A DNA stretch of 13,017 nt, from the NCBI GenBank assembly GCA_002308955.1, contig DBWJ01000092.1:698-13714 (forward strand), read 5' to 3'. Below the pieces are notes generated by a model. It did no database searches, was not told the origin of the DNA, and saw only the letters and a program-made list of their open reading frames with translations. Positions 1-6,349 of the stretch are shown here, one piece after another. Source of the stretch: Lachnoclostridium sp. UBA1241 (lineage in GTDB: Bacteria > Bacillota > Clostridia > Lachnospirales > Lachnospiraceae). Numbering within the stretch: position 1 is the first letter of the stretch; each line of letters opens with the position of its first letter. A program made the position numbers and the translations under genes.

Positions 1-185
1 ACTTCGATATCACCGCTTACCCACTGCCCTTTTGCTTCCTCGAGCTTTTTTATTTCCGACAGATCAATTGCCTTGTCCTTCGTAAATACGGTTTTTCCTC
101 CGAAATAGAAGCCGGCGATTACGGCGCCGACCAGAAGAATCAGTCCGAGAATAGTTGCGACCAGATTCCCTTTTTTCTCACCCAT
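1..185 (-). CDS. N-terminal part of a small single-pass membrane protein, unknown function (runs off the window)
   Basis: The frame opens with ATG at 185-183 and stays open to the window edge, giving about 61 residues. An SD-like AGAGGTGA lies about 10 nt upstream. The protein starts MGEKKGN, then has one hydrophobic segment at roughly residues 8-27 that ends in GFYFGG. A charged part follows with DLSEIKKLEEAKGQWVSGDI. The short basic N-terminus before the segment suggests an uncleaved signal anchor with the rest outside the cell, or a lipid-free signal peptide; no lipobox cysteine is seen. I do not recognise the family and the C-terminus is missing, so no function is assigned. It lies on the same strand as hsp20 but is separated from it by a strong terminator, so it is probably a separate transcription unit. 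Confidence 0.7.
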   Translation of the reverse strand, partial: MGEKKGNLVATILGLILLVGAVIAGFYFGGKTVFTKDKAIDLSEIKKLEEAKGQWVSGDIE

Positions 186-307
186 GATTGTTTTCACCTC
201 TTTGATCATTTTTCGACGCAGGCCGACACCGGCTGCGTCAAGAACAAATCTATCATCGCAGATGGCGGCTGTTTTTTCAAGCGTTTTTTCAAAAAACGGC
301 AGCATAA
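186..307. other. Intergenic leader of the partial membrane-protein gene, with a hairpin
   Basis: This stretch lies between the hsp20 terminator and the start of the partial gene. It holds an inverted repeat: GACGCA at 215-220 pairs with TGCGTC at 234-239, and inside it GCCG at 222-225 pairs with CGGC at 230-233, with one bulged G. The hairpin sits about 30-55 nt upstream of the start codon at 185. A TTGACG at 239-244 (minus strand) could be a -35 box, but no good -10 box follows, so no promoter is called. A smaller self-complementary run of T and A tracts lies near 280-300. Confidence 0.35.
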
Positions 308-343
308 AAGGGAAGGGACCGCATCTCTGCGGTCCCTTCCCTT
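301..343 (-). terminator. Rho-independent terminator of hsp20
   Basis: A perfect 16-bp stem pairs 308-323 with 328-343 around a 4-nt loop (TCTC at 324-327). Read on the minus strand, the stem is followed by TTTT-A-TGC and, a little further on, a second T tract. It lies 38 nt beyond the hsp20 stop codon, so it ends that transcript before the next minus-strand gene. Confidence 0.9.
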
Positions 344-380
344 ACTTTGTGTGGGGGGTAAAGTTACAATCGGGTGTATG

Positions 381-842
381 TCAGCCGTCAATGGAGATGA
401 ACTTCTTCTCCTCCACTTCGGGCTTAGTCTCCTTCTTCGGAACACTAATCTTCAGGATACCGTTCTCAAACTTAGCCTTGATATCCTCTTCGGTTACATC
501 CTTGCCTACAAAGAAGCTTCTGCTGCAGGAACCGTAATAACGCTCTCTGCGGATATACTTGCCTTCCTTGTCCTTCTCGTCATCCTTCTTCTCTTTGGAA
601 GCATGAATTACGAGGTAGCCTTTCTTCAGTTCGGCTTTGACATCGTCCTTGGTGTATCCCGGAAGATCCATGTCAAGTTCATAACCGTTTGCAGTTTCCT
701 TTACGTCGGTCTTCATCAAACCGTTAACCGGAAAACCGATCCGCTCCATAGGCTTCAGCGGTCTAGCGGCTCTGTCGGGAGCAAACATGTCATCAAAAAG
801 ATCATCAAACAAATCACCATCAAAAATAGCAGGCATCAACAT
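381..842 (-). CDS. Small heat shock protein, Hsp20/alpha-crystallin family (Hsp18-like)
   Basis: This is a 153-residue ATP-independent holdase chaperone that binds unfolding cytoplasmic proteins and keeps them refoldable. The alpha-crystallin domain spans about residues 42-137. It shows the ELDMDLPGYTKDDVKAEL beta-strand region, the KYIRRERYYGSCSRSF segment common in clostridial Hsp18 proteins, and the signature GILKISVPK near residue 128. The C-terminus carries an ISI version of the I-x-I motif used in oligomer assembly. A short acidic/aromatic N-terminal arm repeats LFDD. The start at 842 is supported by AGGAGG about 8 nt upstream; a second ATG two codons in is less well placed. The gene is a single unit: promoter and CIRCE operator at 927-967 and terminator at 301-343. 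It is therefore expected to be repressed by HrcA and induced by heat. Confidence 0.95.
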   Translation of the reverse strand: MLMPAIFDGDLFDDLFDDMFAPDRAARPLKPMERIGFPVNGLMKTDVKETANGYELDMDLPGYTKDDVKAELKKGYLVIHASKEKKDDEKDKEGKYIRRERYYGSCSRSFFVGKDVTEEDIKAKFENGILKISVPKKETKPEVEEKKFISIDG

Positions 843-926
843 AAGTCATTCCTCCTTTTATCGGCCTAAGCCGTTACAATTGAATTCGGGAACTCCGGAA
901 GCCCTTTCTTCCTTCGTTCTGACTAT

Positions 927-955
927 GTTATACCACTTGTTAGCACTCGTGTCAA
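927..955 (-). promoter_or_regulatory. Sigma-A promoter of hsp20
   Basis: On the minus strand a consensus -35 box TTGACA (955-950) is followed after exactly 17 nt by TATAAC (932-927). Transcription should start near 920, leaving a leader of about 78 nt before the ATG. The -35 box lies inside the spacer of the CIRCE element, so bound HrcA would block RNA polymerase. Confidence 0.85.
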
Positions 956-967
956 GTGAGTGCTAAC
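939..967. promoter_or_regulatory. CIRCE operator (HrcA binding site)
   Basis: The sequence reads TTAGCACTC (940-948), a 9-nt spacer, then GAGTGCTAA (958-966). Both arms match the published CIRCE consensus at every position, and a flanking G/C pair (939, 967) extends the symmetry to 10 bp per arm. It overlaps the hsp20 promoter and lies only 5 nt beyond the stop of the tetR-type gene. HrcA itself is not in the window. Control by HrcA is inferred from the known role of this element in Firmicutes. Confidence 0.95.
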
Positions 968-971
968 AATT

Positions 972-1685
972 TCACATTTTCTTCACATTTTTCTTTTTCG
1001 GACCCTGAAGGAGCTTGATCAGAACATCGTACGCCTTCTCGCGGATTGCGGTCTTGCTGCCCGTCACAAGCTTTACGTGAGCCTCCGTTTCTTCGGGCTT
1101 TTCCCCGAGGATTGCGGCAATCATGGAAAGGTACTGCTCCTCCGTCGTAAGCTCTGCCGTATCCTCCCGGAAGAATGCGGGAATCGCCTGAACGGCAACA
1201 CGGATCCGAAGCAGCGTGTCATCGCCACGACCGGCTCCGTCACCACAGTCTGCGCCTTCGTCACTTCCTGTATCCTCGCCCTGACCTTCGCAAAGCATCT
1301 CCGTAAGAATCTCTTCCATGAAATCCCGTCCCGCGCTCTCCTCTAATCCCTCGCGGTAAATCTCACGGAGATTCGGGTACGCCTTCGCGCCCTGATAAAG
1401 CGTCGACAGGAATACAAGGACGCCGTAGAACCGGTCCTTCTTCTTATCGGCAAGCCGCTCCGCCGCCTCGCGGTTTCCGCGGAACAGTTCCTGCAGAAGC
1501 TCGATCAGGATGACCTCCTTACCGGAATAATAACAGTAGTATTTGCCGGTCGTACAGCCTGCCTCCGCAGCAAGGGCTTTCATTCCGGTCGCTTCGTAGC
1601 CGTCTCGCAGGAAGGCTCTTGCCGCAACCTGGAACAGTTCCTTCTCTGTTTTCTTCCGGCGTTCCGGATTCGTGGTTCTTGGCAT
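972..1685 (-). CDS. TetR/AcrR-family transcriptional regulator
   Basis: This 237-residue protein has a typical TetR N-terminal DNA-binding domain at about residues 10-60: a first helix in KKTEKELFQVAARAFLRDGY, then the HTH in ATGMKALAAEAGCTTGKYYCYYSGKE, where the TTG-x-x-Y-x-x-x-x-x-KE pattern is characteristic. The C-terminal ligand/dimerisation part is poorly conserved, so the effector cannot be told. Residues 133-157 form a low-complexity Gly/Asp/Glu-rich loop unusual for the family. The C-terminus is a lysine-rich tail (KKKNVKKM). The start at 1685 has GGAGG (1693-1697) about 7 nt upstream. It is divergent from the plsY-like gene across a 127-nt gap holding a 15-bp palindrome, which is the natural place for auto- or cross-regulation. 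Only the CIRCE/hsp20 promoter follows, and no terminator is seen between them. Confidence 0.9.
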   Translation of the reverse strand: MPRTTNPERRKKTEKELFQVAARAFLRDGYEATGMKALAAEAGCTTGKYYCYYSGKEVILIELLQELFRGNREAAERLADKKKDRFYGVLVFLSTLYQGAKAYPNLREIYREGLEESAGRDFMEEILTEMLCEGQGEDTGSDEGADCGDGAGRGDDTLLRIRVAVQAIPAFFREDTAELTTEEQYLSMIAAILGEKPEETEAHVKLVTGSKTAIREKAYDVLIKLLQGPKKKNVKKM

Positions 1686-1723
1686 TTCGTTACCTCCGTA
1701 ATGGGTGAATCGGTTTTTTCACG

Positions 1724-1738
1724 GATTCTTGAAGAATC
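1724..1738. promoter_or_regulatory. Palindrome, candidate operator of the TetR-type regulator
   Basis: GATTCTT (1724-1730) and AAGAATC (1732-1738) form a perfect inverted repeat around a central G. T-rich and A-rich tracts flank it and extend the symmetry imperfectly. It lies between two divergent genes, 39 nt upstream of the tetR-type start. TetR proteins usually bind such 15-bp or longer palindromes next to their own gene. No binding can be shown from sequence alone. Confidence 0.5.
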
Positions 1739-1750
1739 TGAAAAAAAAGG

Positions 1751-1779
1751 GCGACATTTGCCGCAAAATGTAGTACAAT
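1751..1779 (+). promoter_or_regulatory. Probable promoter of the plsY-like gene
   Basis: A good -10 box TACAAT (1774-1779) is preceded by 17 nt and a weak -35 GCGACA (1751-1756). The spacer holds a small palindrome TTTGC-C-GCAAA (1757-1767). The start codon is 33 nt downstream of the -10 box. Confidence 0.5.
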
Positions 1780-1812
1780 GTTTAAGACTTCAGAAAGGAG
1801 AGCTTCCGAAAC

Positions 1813-2421
1813 ATGGGATATGTTCTTGCAACTGTAATCGGATATCTGATTGGCTGCTTCAGTACCGCCGATACCGTATCGCGGATTAAGAACGTCAACA
1901 TCCATAAGGAAGGCACGGGTAATCCCGGGGCTTCCAACGTGACATTTGTCCTCGGCTGGAAGGCGGGGATTCTCGTCGGCGGCATGGACATTCTGAAGGG
2001 CATTCTCGCGTCGTTCCTGACGACGCTGATTACAGGGAACCAGGCTTACGGGCTCTTCGCGGGCTGCGGCTGCATCCTCGGACATATGTTCCCGTTCTAT
2101 CTGAAGTTCCACGGCGGCAAAGGCTTCGCGACGCTCATCGGCGTCCTCTTCGGTTTCGACCAGAAGTTCTGCCTGCTTGCCGTTCTGTTCATCTTCATGA
2201 TCACCTAGATCACCGACTACATCGTTCTTTCGACGCTCAACACCGCAATCCTGTTCGCGCTCAGAGTTGTCGACGTGACCGGCTTCACACCGGCAACCGT
2301 CTTCGTCTTCTCCATCGTCGCGATCATGTTCGCGAAGCACTGGCAGAACCTGTACCGCATCTTCATCGCGAAATCCGGCGAGAAAGGTTTCTCGCTTCTC
2401 TTTCAGAAAAAATCCGTATAA
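1813..2421 (+). pseudogene. plsY: PlsY-like glycerol-3-phosphate acyltransferase interrupted by an in-frame UAG at codon 132
   Basis: PlsY is a polytopic membrane enzyme that moves the acyl group from acyl-phosphate to glycerol 3-phosphate, the first step of phospholipid synthesis. The frame starts with ATG at 1813 (AAAGGAG about 12 nt upstream). It shows GTGNPGASNV near residue 34, DILKG near 59 and GHMFPFYLKFHGGKGFAT at 90-107, the glycine-rich glycerol-phosphate loop. TAG at 2206-2208 stops it after 131 residues. The same frame then runs on to TAA at 2419-2421, for 202 codons in total, close to normal PlsY length. This downstream part has ITDYIVLSTL and the third PlsY motif, AKHWQNLYRIFIAKSGE, with the expected His, Asn and Glu. 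The truncated product would lack that motif and the last membrane segments. A recent nonsense mutation, a base error or read-through could explain it. Its neighbour is a divergent TetR-type gene. The first motif is divergent, so this may be a PlsY paralogue rather than the essential copy. Confidence 0.85.
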
Positions 2422-2437
2422 AACTTTCGATATAACG

Positions 2438-2471
2438 AACGGCGTCCCGACTAACGGGCCGCCGTTTTTTT
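2438..2471 (+). terminator. Rho-independent terminator after the plsY-like gene
   Basis: The stem pairs AACGGCG (2438-2444) with CGCCGTT (2460-2466), and CCCG (2446-2449) with CGGG (2455-2458) inside it, with loop ACTAA. Seven T residues follow (2465-2471). The T run overlaps the stop codon of the convergent RNA methyltransferase gene. In the minus direction the stem is followed by a T-poor sequence, so it works mainly for the plus strand. Confidence 0.9.
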
Positions 2472-3249
2472 AGTGTCTTCTCAATTCGTACATCATAAGC
2501 GCAGCTGCAACGCCGGCGTTCAGCGACTCGGCCTTTCCCTCCATCGGGATCCGGATGCGTACGTCCGCAAGTGCCGTCGCTTCATCCGAAAGCCCGTTGC
2601 CCTCGTTTCCGATCATGACCGCGCAGCTTCCCTTGTAGTCCGGCTCGTCATACGGCACCGAACCCTGAAGATGTGCCGCGTAAACCGTGTAGCCGTTCTC
2701 CTTTAACCCCAAAACCGTCTGCGCAAAATCGGACACATACACGAAGGGTACCCGGAATACCGCGCCCATTGTGGCACGCACCGTCTTCGGGGAGAAAGCG
2801 TCCACGGAATCCGCAGAGAGGATGATTCCTCCGATTCCGGCTGCTTCCGCGGTACGAAGAATCGTCCCGAGATTGCCGGGGTCCTGCAGCGTCTCCAAAA
2901 GAAGCAGGTTCTTACCGCTTCCTGAAAGTTCCTCCGCCGTATGCTCCGGCATCTTTACAAGTGCTAAAACGCCCTGGGGCGTAACGGTCTCCGCAACCGA
3001 GTCGAACGCTTCGTCCGAAACCTCCTCGTAAGGGCAGGCGGAAAGCAGGACCTTCTCCTCTCCTGTGAGCCCCGAAAGCCCGGACTGCGACCAATATGCT
3101 TTTACGAGAAGCTCCGGAGCCTGCGAAAGGACCTCGAAGAACATCTTTCTGCCCTCAATGACATAAACCCGTTCCTCTTCCCTTGCGCTCCGCTTCTTTA
3201 AAAGCTTCGCAATCTGCTTCAGTTGCGCATTCGATCTGGCTGTAATCAT
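2470..3249 (-). CDS. RNA 2'-O-methyltransferase, SpoU/TrmH family (RlmB-like)
   Basis: This 259-residue protein should methylate the 2'-hydroxyl of a ribose in rRNA or tRNA using S-adenosylmethionine. The N-terminal part (about 1-100) resembles the SpoU substrate-binding domain: ITARSNAQLKQIAKLLKKR and YVIEGRKMFFEVL. The C-terminal SPOUT knot carries the three family motifs: LQDPGNLGTILRTAEAAG (121-138, with the conserved Asn and Arg), VMIGNEGNGLSDE (211-223) and IPMEGKAESLNAGVAAALMM (234-253). The exact target nucleotide cannot be told. The start at 3249 is backed by GGAGAGGG just upstream. It is the last gene of the minus-strand backbone, 60 nt after prfA with no terminator between them, so it is probably in the same transcript. 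Confidence 0.93.
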   Translation of the reverse strand: MITARSNAQLKQIAKLLKKRSAREEERVYVIEGRKMFFEVLSQAPELLVKAYWSQSGLSGLTGEEKVLLSACPYEEVSDEAFDSVAETVTPQGVLALVKMPEHTAEELSGSGKNLLLLETLQDPGNLGTILRTAEAAGIGGIILSADSVDAFSPKTVRATMGAVFRVPFVYVSDFAQTVLGLKENGYTVYAAHLQGSVPYDEPDYKGSCAVMIGNEGNGLSDEATALADVRIRIPMEGKAESLNAGVAAALMMYELRRH

Positions 3250-3309
3250 AACCCTCTCCGAGATATCCTATGCTCTGAGCCGTCCTAAAAGTGCCGCTAA
3301 AATCCGGTT

Positions 3310-4380
3310 TCAAGCCTCTTCATTCGCGAGCTTCGCGGCCTGGTCGGCTGTTGTCAGCGCGTCCAGAATCTCCTGTAAGTCGCCGTTCATAATCTTGTCG
3401 AGCTTGTAGAGCGTCAGTCCGATCCGGTGATCGGTCACGCGGCTCTGCGGGAAATTATACGTCCGGATCTTCTCGGAGCGGTCACCCGTACCGATCTGGC
3501 TCCGTCTCGCCGCAGCTTCGGCCTCGTGCGCTTTCTGAAGCTCCAAATCGTACAGTTTGGAACGAAGCAGGGCAAATGCCTTATCCTTGTTCTGTAACTG
3601 CGATTTTTCGGTCTGTGAATAAACGACAATGCCTGTCGGATAGTGCGTAAGACGTACAGCGGAGTCTGTTGTGTTAACGCACTGGCCGCCGTTACCGGAT
3701 GCGCGCATTACGTCGATCCGGATGTCCTTCTCATCAATCTGAATGTCCACATCTTCGGCCTCCGGCATTACGGCAACCGAAGCCGTCGATGTGTGAATGC
3801 GTCCGCCCGATTCGGTCTCGGGAACACGCTGCACGCGGTGTACGCCGCTTTCAAACTTCAATACGGAATAAGCGCCCTTGCCGTGCACCATAAACTGCAC
3901 TTCCTTCATGCCGCCGATTCCGGTTTCATCAATGTTTACGAGCTCGGTCTTCCAATGACGCGACTCAATGTAGTGGATGTACATGCGGTACAGCTCGGCC
4001 GCGAAAAGCGCCGCCTCGTCACCGCCTGCGCCCGCACGGATTTCGACGATAACGTCCTTCTCATCAAGCGGGTCCTTCGGCAGAAGAAGGATCTTCATCT
4101 TCTGCTCAAGGCGCTCCACGTCCTCTTTGGCGGTCGCGAGCTCTTCCTTCAGCATCTCCCGCATCTCCTCGTCGCTTTCGGACGCGAGCAGGTCTTCGCT
4201 GTCGGCAATCGTCTCCTTTGCCTTCTTGTACTCGGTATACGCCTCAACGAGCGGCTGCATGTCGCTCTGTTCCTTCATCAGTTTACGGAAACGCTCCGGA
4301 TTGCTCGTCACCGCAGGGTCGGAAAGCTCCAGCTGCATTTCCTCATAACGCTTTAATAAGTCTTCTAATTTATCAAACAT
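3310..4380 (-). CDS. prfA: Peptide chain release factor 1
   Basis: RF1 reads UAA and UAG stop codons in the ribosomal A site and triggers release of the finished protein. The preferred start is the ATG at 4380, giving 356 residues beginning MFDKLEDLLKRYEE, as in other RF1s; AAGGAG then has a 9-nt spacing. An ATG two codons upstream (4386) would have only 3 nt. Visible are the coiled N-terminal domain, a GAGGDEAALFAAELYRMY segment near 118, and the RVPETESGGRIHTSTASVAVMPE region, where PET occupies the stop-codon recognition tripeptide place (RF1-type PxT, not RF2-type SPF). The catalytic GGQ lies at about 231-233 in ASGNGGQCVNTTDSAVRLTH. The enzyme that methylates that Gln, PrmC, is encoded 52 nt upstream of this start. 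The intact RF1 argues that UAG is a real stop in this organism. Confidence 0.97.
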   Translation of the reverse strand: MFDKLEDLLKRYEEMQLELSDPAVTSNPERFRKLMKEQSDMQPLVEAYTEYKKAKETIADSEDLLASESDEEMREMLKEELATAKEDVERLEQKMKILLLPKDPLDEKDVIVEIRAGAGGDEAALFAAELYRMYIHYIESRHWKTELVNIDETGIGGMKEVQFMVHGKGAYSVLKFESGVHRVQRVPETESGGRIHTSTASVAVMPEAEDVDIQIDEKDIRIDVMRASGNGGQCVNTTDSAVRLTHYPTGIVVYSQTEKSQLQNKDKAFALLRSKLYDLELQKAHEAEAAARRSQIGTGDRSEKIRTYNFPQSRVTDHRIGLTLYKLDKIMNGDLQEILDALTTADQAAKLANEEA

Positions 4381-4432
4381 TTCCATGGTCTCCTTTATAG
4401 CATTTTACGTTGATGGAAAAAACGAACAAACG

Positions 4433-5275
4433 CTACAAATGTCCGACCACCACGCGGTCATGTCCCGCGTAGTCCTTCTTCACCGTTACATCGGAGAACC
4501 CCGCCGCCCGGAACAGTTCGGGCACAGACTTCCCCTGGTCAAAACCGATCTCCACGATCAGGTATCCTCCTTTCTTCTCCGGTCCCGCCGGCCGCAGATG
4601 CTTCGCGCCTTCCGCGGTAAGGATCCGGTAGAAATCTAATCCGTCCTCTCCCCCGTAGAGCGCCATCCGGGGCTCATAGTCCTTCACCTCGGGCATCAGC
4701 GTATCCATCTGCTCCGCCGGGATGTAAGGGGGATTGGAAACAATTACATCGTAGGTTTCCCCTACGTTTTCAAACATATCACTTGCGGCAAATGTAACGT
4801 CTGCCCCGTTCGCCTTCGCATTGGCCATAGCAACCGAAAGGGCAGGTTTCGAAAGGTCCGCTGCCGTCACCGAAGCGGGCCCTGCGAGCTTAGCAATGCT
4901 GATCGCGAGGCAGCCGGTGCCGGTACACATGTCGAGTACCTTCGCGCCTTTACAAAGCGGTATTGCCGTCTCGGCAAGAAGTTCCGTGTCCTGTCTCGGG
5001 CACAGCGTGTCCGACGTTACTTTGAACGGAAGTCCCATAAAGTACGAAACGCCGATGATCTGCTGCAGGGGTTCGCGCCCCGCGCGGCGTCCGAGGAGTT
5101 CTGCGTATCTGGTGCTTTCCGCCTCAGTGATGTGCTCACCGCTTCGAAGAAGCCACTTCTCACGCGTCATTCCCGTGACATAAAAAAGCAGTTCGCGCGC
5201 GTCATAATCCGCATCCGGAACCTGTGCATTCCGAAGCTGTACCGTCGCTGTTTTGAGTGCTTCCCGATAGGTCAT
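4433..5275 (-). CDS. prmC: Release factor glutamine methyltransferase
   Basis: PrmC (HemK) transfers a methyl group from S-adenosylmethionine to the Gln of the GGQ motif of release factors, which speeds peptide release. The 280 residues are the normal size. An N-terminal helical domain begins MTYREALKTATVQLRNAQVP, as is typical. The methyltransferase fold shows VLDMCTGTGCLAIS (113-126, SAM motif I), the acidic VTAADLS (136-142), the catalytic NPPY (181-184) and EPRMALYGGEDGLDFYRIL. The start at 5275 lies inside the upstream DUF1385 gene: GGAGAG ends 4 nt before the ATG and 74 nt are shared in another frame. The typical N-terminus makes this start firm, so translation is probably coupled. The stop is TAG (4435-4433), showing UAG used as a terminator. 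It precedes its substrate gene prfA. Confidence 0.96.
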   Translation of the reverse strand: MTYREALKTATVQLRNAQVPDADYDARELLFYVTGMTREKWLLRSGEHITEAESTRYAELLGRRAGREPLQQIIGVSYFMGLPFKVTSDTLCPRQDTELLAETAIPLCKGAKVLDMCTGTGCLAISIAKLAGPASVTAADLSKPALSVAMANAKANGADVTFAASDMFENVGETYDVIVSNPPYIPAEQMDTLMPEVKDYEPRMALYGGEDGLDFYRILTAEGAKHLRPAGPEKKGGYLIVEIGFDQGKSVPELFRAAGFSDVTVKKDYAGHDRVVVGHL

Positions 5276-6251
5276 TTTGCTCTCCGTTGATAAATGCTTT
5301 CCAGTCGAATACCGCCTCTACCGAAGCAATCGCGCATTCGAGCATGGCGTCATCGGGCTCTTTCGTGGTCAGTCCCTGCATCCAGATGCCGGGGCGGCTC
5401 AGAATATTCACGATGCGGCTTTCCGAGCGTCCTGCCAGCCGCAGAAACTCATAGCTGATTCCCGCAACCAGAGGAAGCAGGAGGAGGCGGATTCCGAAGC
5501 GCACCAGAATCTTGATGATGCGGGAATCGCCGTCATAAATCACAAAGCAGTTCACAATCGAAAAGACAAGGATACTGATTGCGATTACAATGATCAGAAA
5601 GCTTGTACCGCAGCGCTTGTGCTCCTTCGAGGAAGCCCGCGCGTTCTCTACGGTAAGCGGCAGCCCGTTTTCAATACAGTTGATGGATTTGTGCTCTGCG
5701 CCGTGATAGCGGTACACGCGCTTGATGTCCGGCAGAAGCGAGATAGCTGCAACATATCCGACGAAGATCAGGATACGTGTCACGCCCTCGATACAACTGA
5801 CGGCGAACGGGCTGTCCCAGCCGGTCAGCATCTCCACGCCTTCCGCGATCAGCAGGGGCAGGAAGAAGAACAGTCCGATGGACAATCCGAGGGAAAGCGC
5901 TATCGTGCAGAAGATCATGAACGGTGTCATGGTGGATTCGGACTTGGCTGCTGCGCCGTCTTTCTCCGTGGCATTTGCCGCAGCGTCCTTCTTCGGTGCT
6001 TCGTCCTCGATGAAATCCGCCGAATACATCAGCGTCTTGATTCCGATGACCATCGACTCAATCAGGCTGACCGTGCCGCGCAGGAAAGGCCAGCCGAGAA
6101 ACGGAAGCTTCTCGGTGATGCTGTGCGTCTCCTTCACGTCTACGACGATCTCGCCGTCAGGCTTCCGGCACGCCACCGCGTAACGGTTCTTGTTCCGCAT
6201 CATTACGCCTTCCATGACTGCCTGTCCGCCGATTCCGGAATACCGCTTCAT
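5202..6251 (-). CDS. DUF1385 membrane protein (YqhQ family)
   Basis: The 349-residue protein belongs to the DUF1385/YqhQ family of uncertain function, which is often encoded beside rpmE, prmC and prfA in Firmicutes. The N-terminus is MKRYSGIGGQAVMEGVMMRN, a family hallmark. A variable Ala/Lys/Asp-rich linker covers about residues 85-106. Membrane segments lie near 110-134, 157-173, 217-238 and 252-270, and the RYHGAEHKSINCIE motif at 181-194 holds conserved His and Glu residues. RPGIWMQGLTTKEPDD is also typical. The family core ends about residue 322. The last roughly 24 residues (Ser/Thr/Gly/Asn-rich, ending SGCGL) come from the 74-nt overlap with prmC. AGGAGGGGAG lies directly upstream of ATG 6251. 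A terminator separates it from rpmE by only a short distance. Confidence 0.92.
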   Translation of the reverse strand: MKRYSGIGGQAVMEGVMMRNKNRYAVACRKPDGEIVVDVKETHSITEKLPFLGWPFLRGTVSLIESMVIGIKTLMYSADFIEDEAPKKDAAANATEKDGAAAKSESTMTPFMIFCTIALSLGLSIGLFFFLPLLIAEGVEMLTGWDSPFAVSCIEGVTRILIFVGYVAAISLLPDIKRVYRYHGAEHKSINCIENGLPLTVENARASSKEHKRCGTSFLIIVIAISILVFSIVNCFVIYDGDSRIIKILVRFGIRLLLLPLVAGISYEFLRLAGRSESRIVNILSRPGIWMQGLTTKEPDDAMLECAIASVEAVFDWKAFINGEQNDLSGSTQNSDGTASECTGSGCGL

Positions 6252-6273
6252 TTCTCCCCTCCTAATTGCTTTC

Positions 6274-6311
6274 TAAAAAAATGAGTTGAGATACGGATGA
6301 TACCTCAACTC
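6274..6311 (-). terminator. Rho-independent terminator or attenuator after rpmE
   Basis: Read on the minus strand, GAGTTGAG (6311-6304) pairs with CTCAACTC (6290-6283) around a 13-nt loop, followed by A and seven T residues (6281-6275). It begins 39 nt past the rpmE stop and ends only about 23 nt before the DUF1385 start codon. Expression of the downstream genes must therefore come from read-through or from a promoter I cannot see. Confidence 0.85.
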
Positions 6312-6349
6312 TTTTACTCGTCCTATTTCATTTACCAAGACGGAACCGA

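Noticed and set aside
939..967. The CIRCE inverted repeat acting as a terminator for the tetR-type gene
   Set aside because: It has no T run on the minus strand and is an exact CIRCE match overlapping a promoter.
2206..2208. Genome-wide reassignment of UAG (for example to pyrrolysine or glutamine)
   Set aside because: prmC (4435-4433) and rho (10987-10985) both end properly with TAG, and the RF1 gene that reads UAG is intact with its GGQ.
5277..6284. A 335-codon open frame on the plus strand opposite the DUF1385 gene
   Set aside because: Antisense shadow of a clear coding gene with family motifs; the translation is rich in Arg, Gln and His without any known motif.
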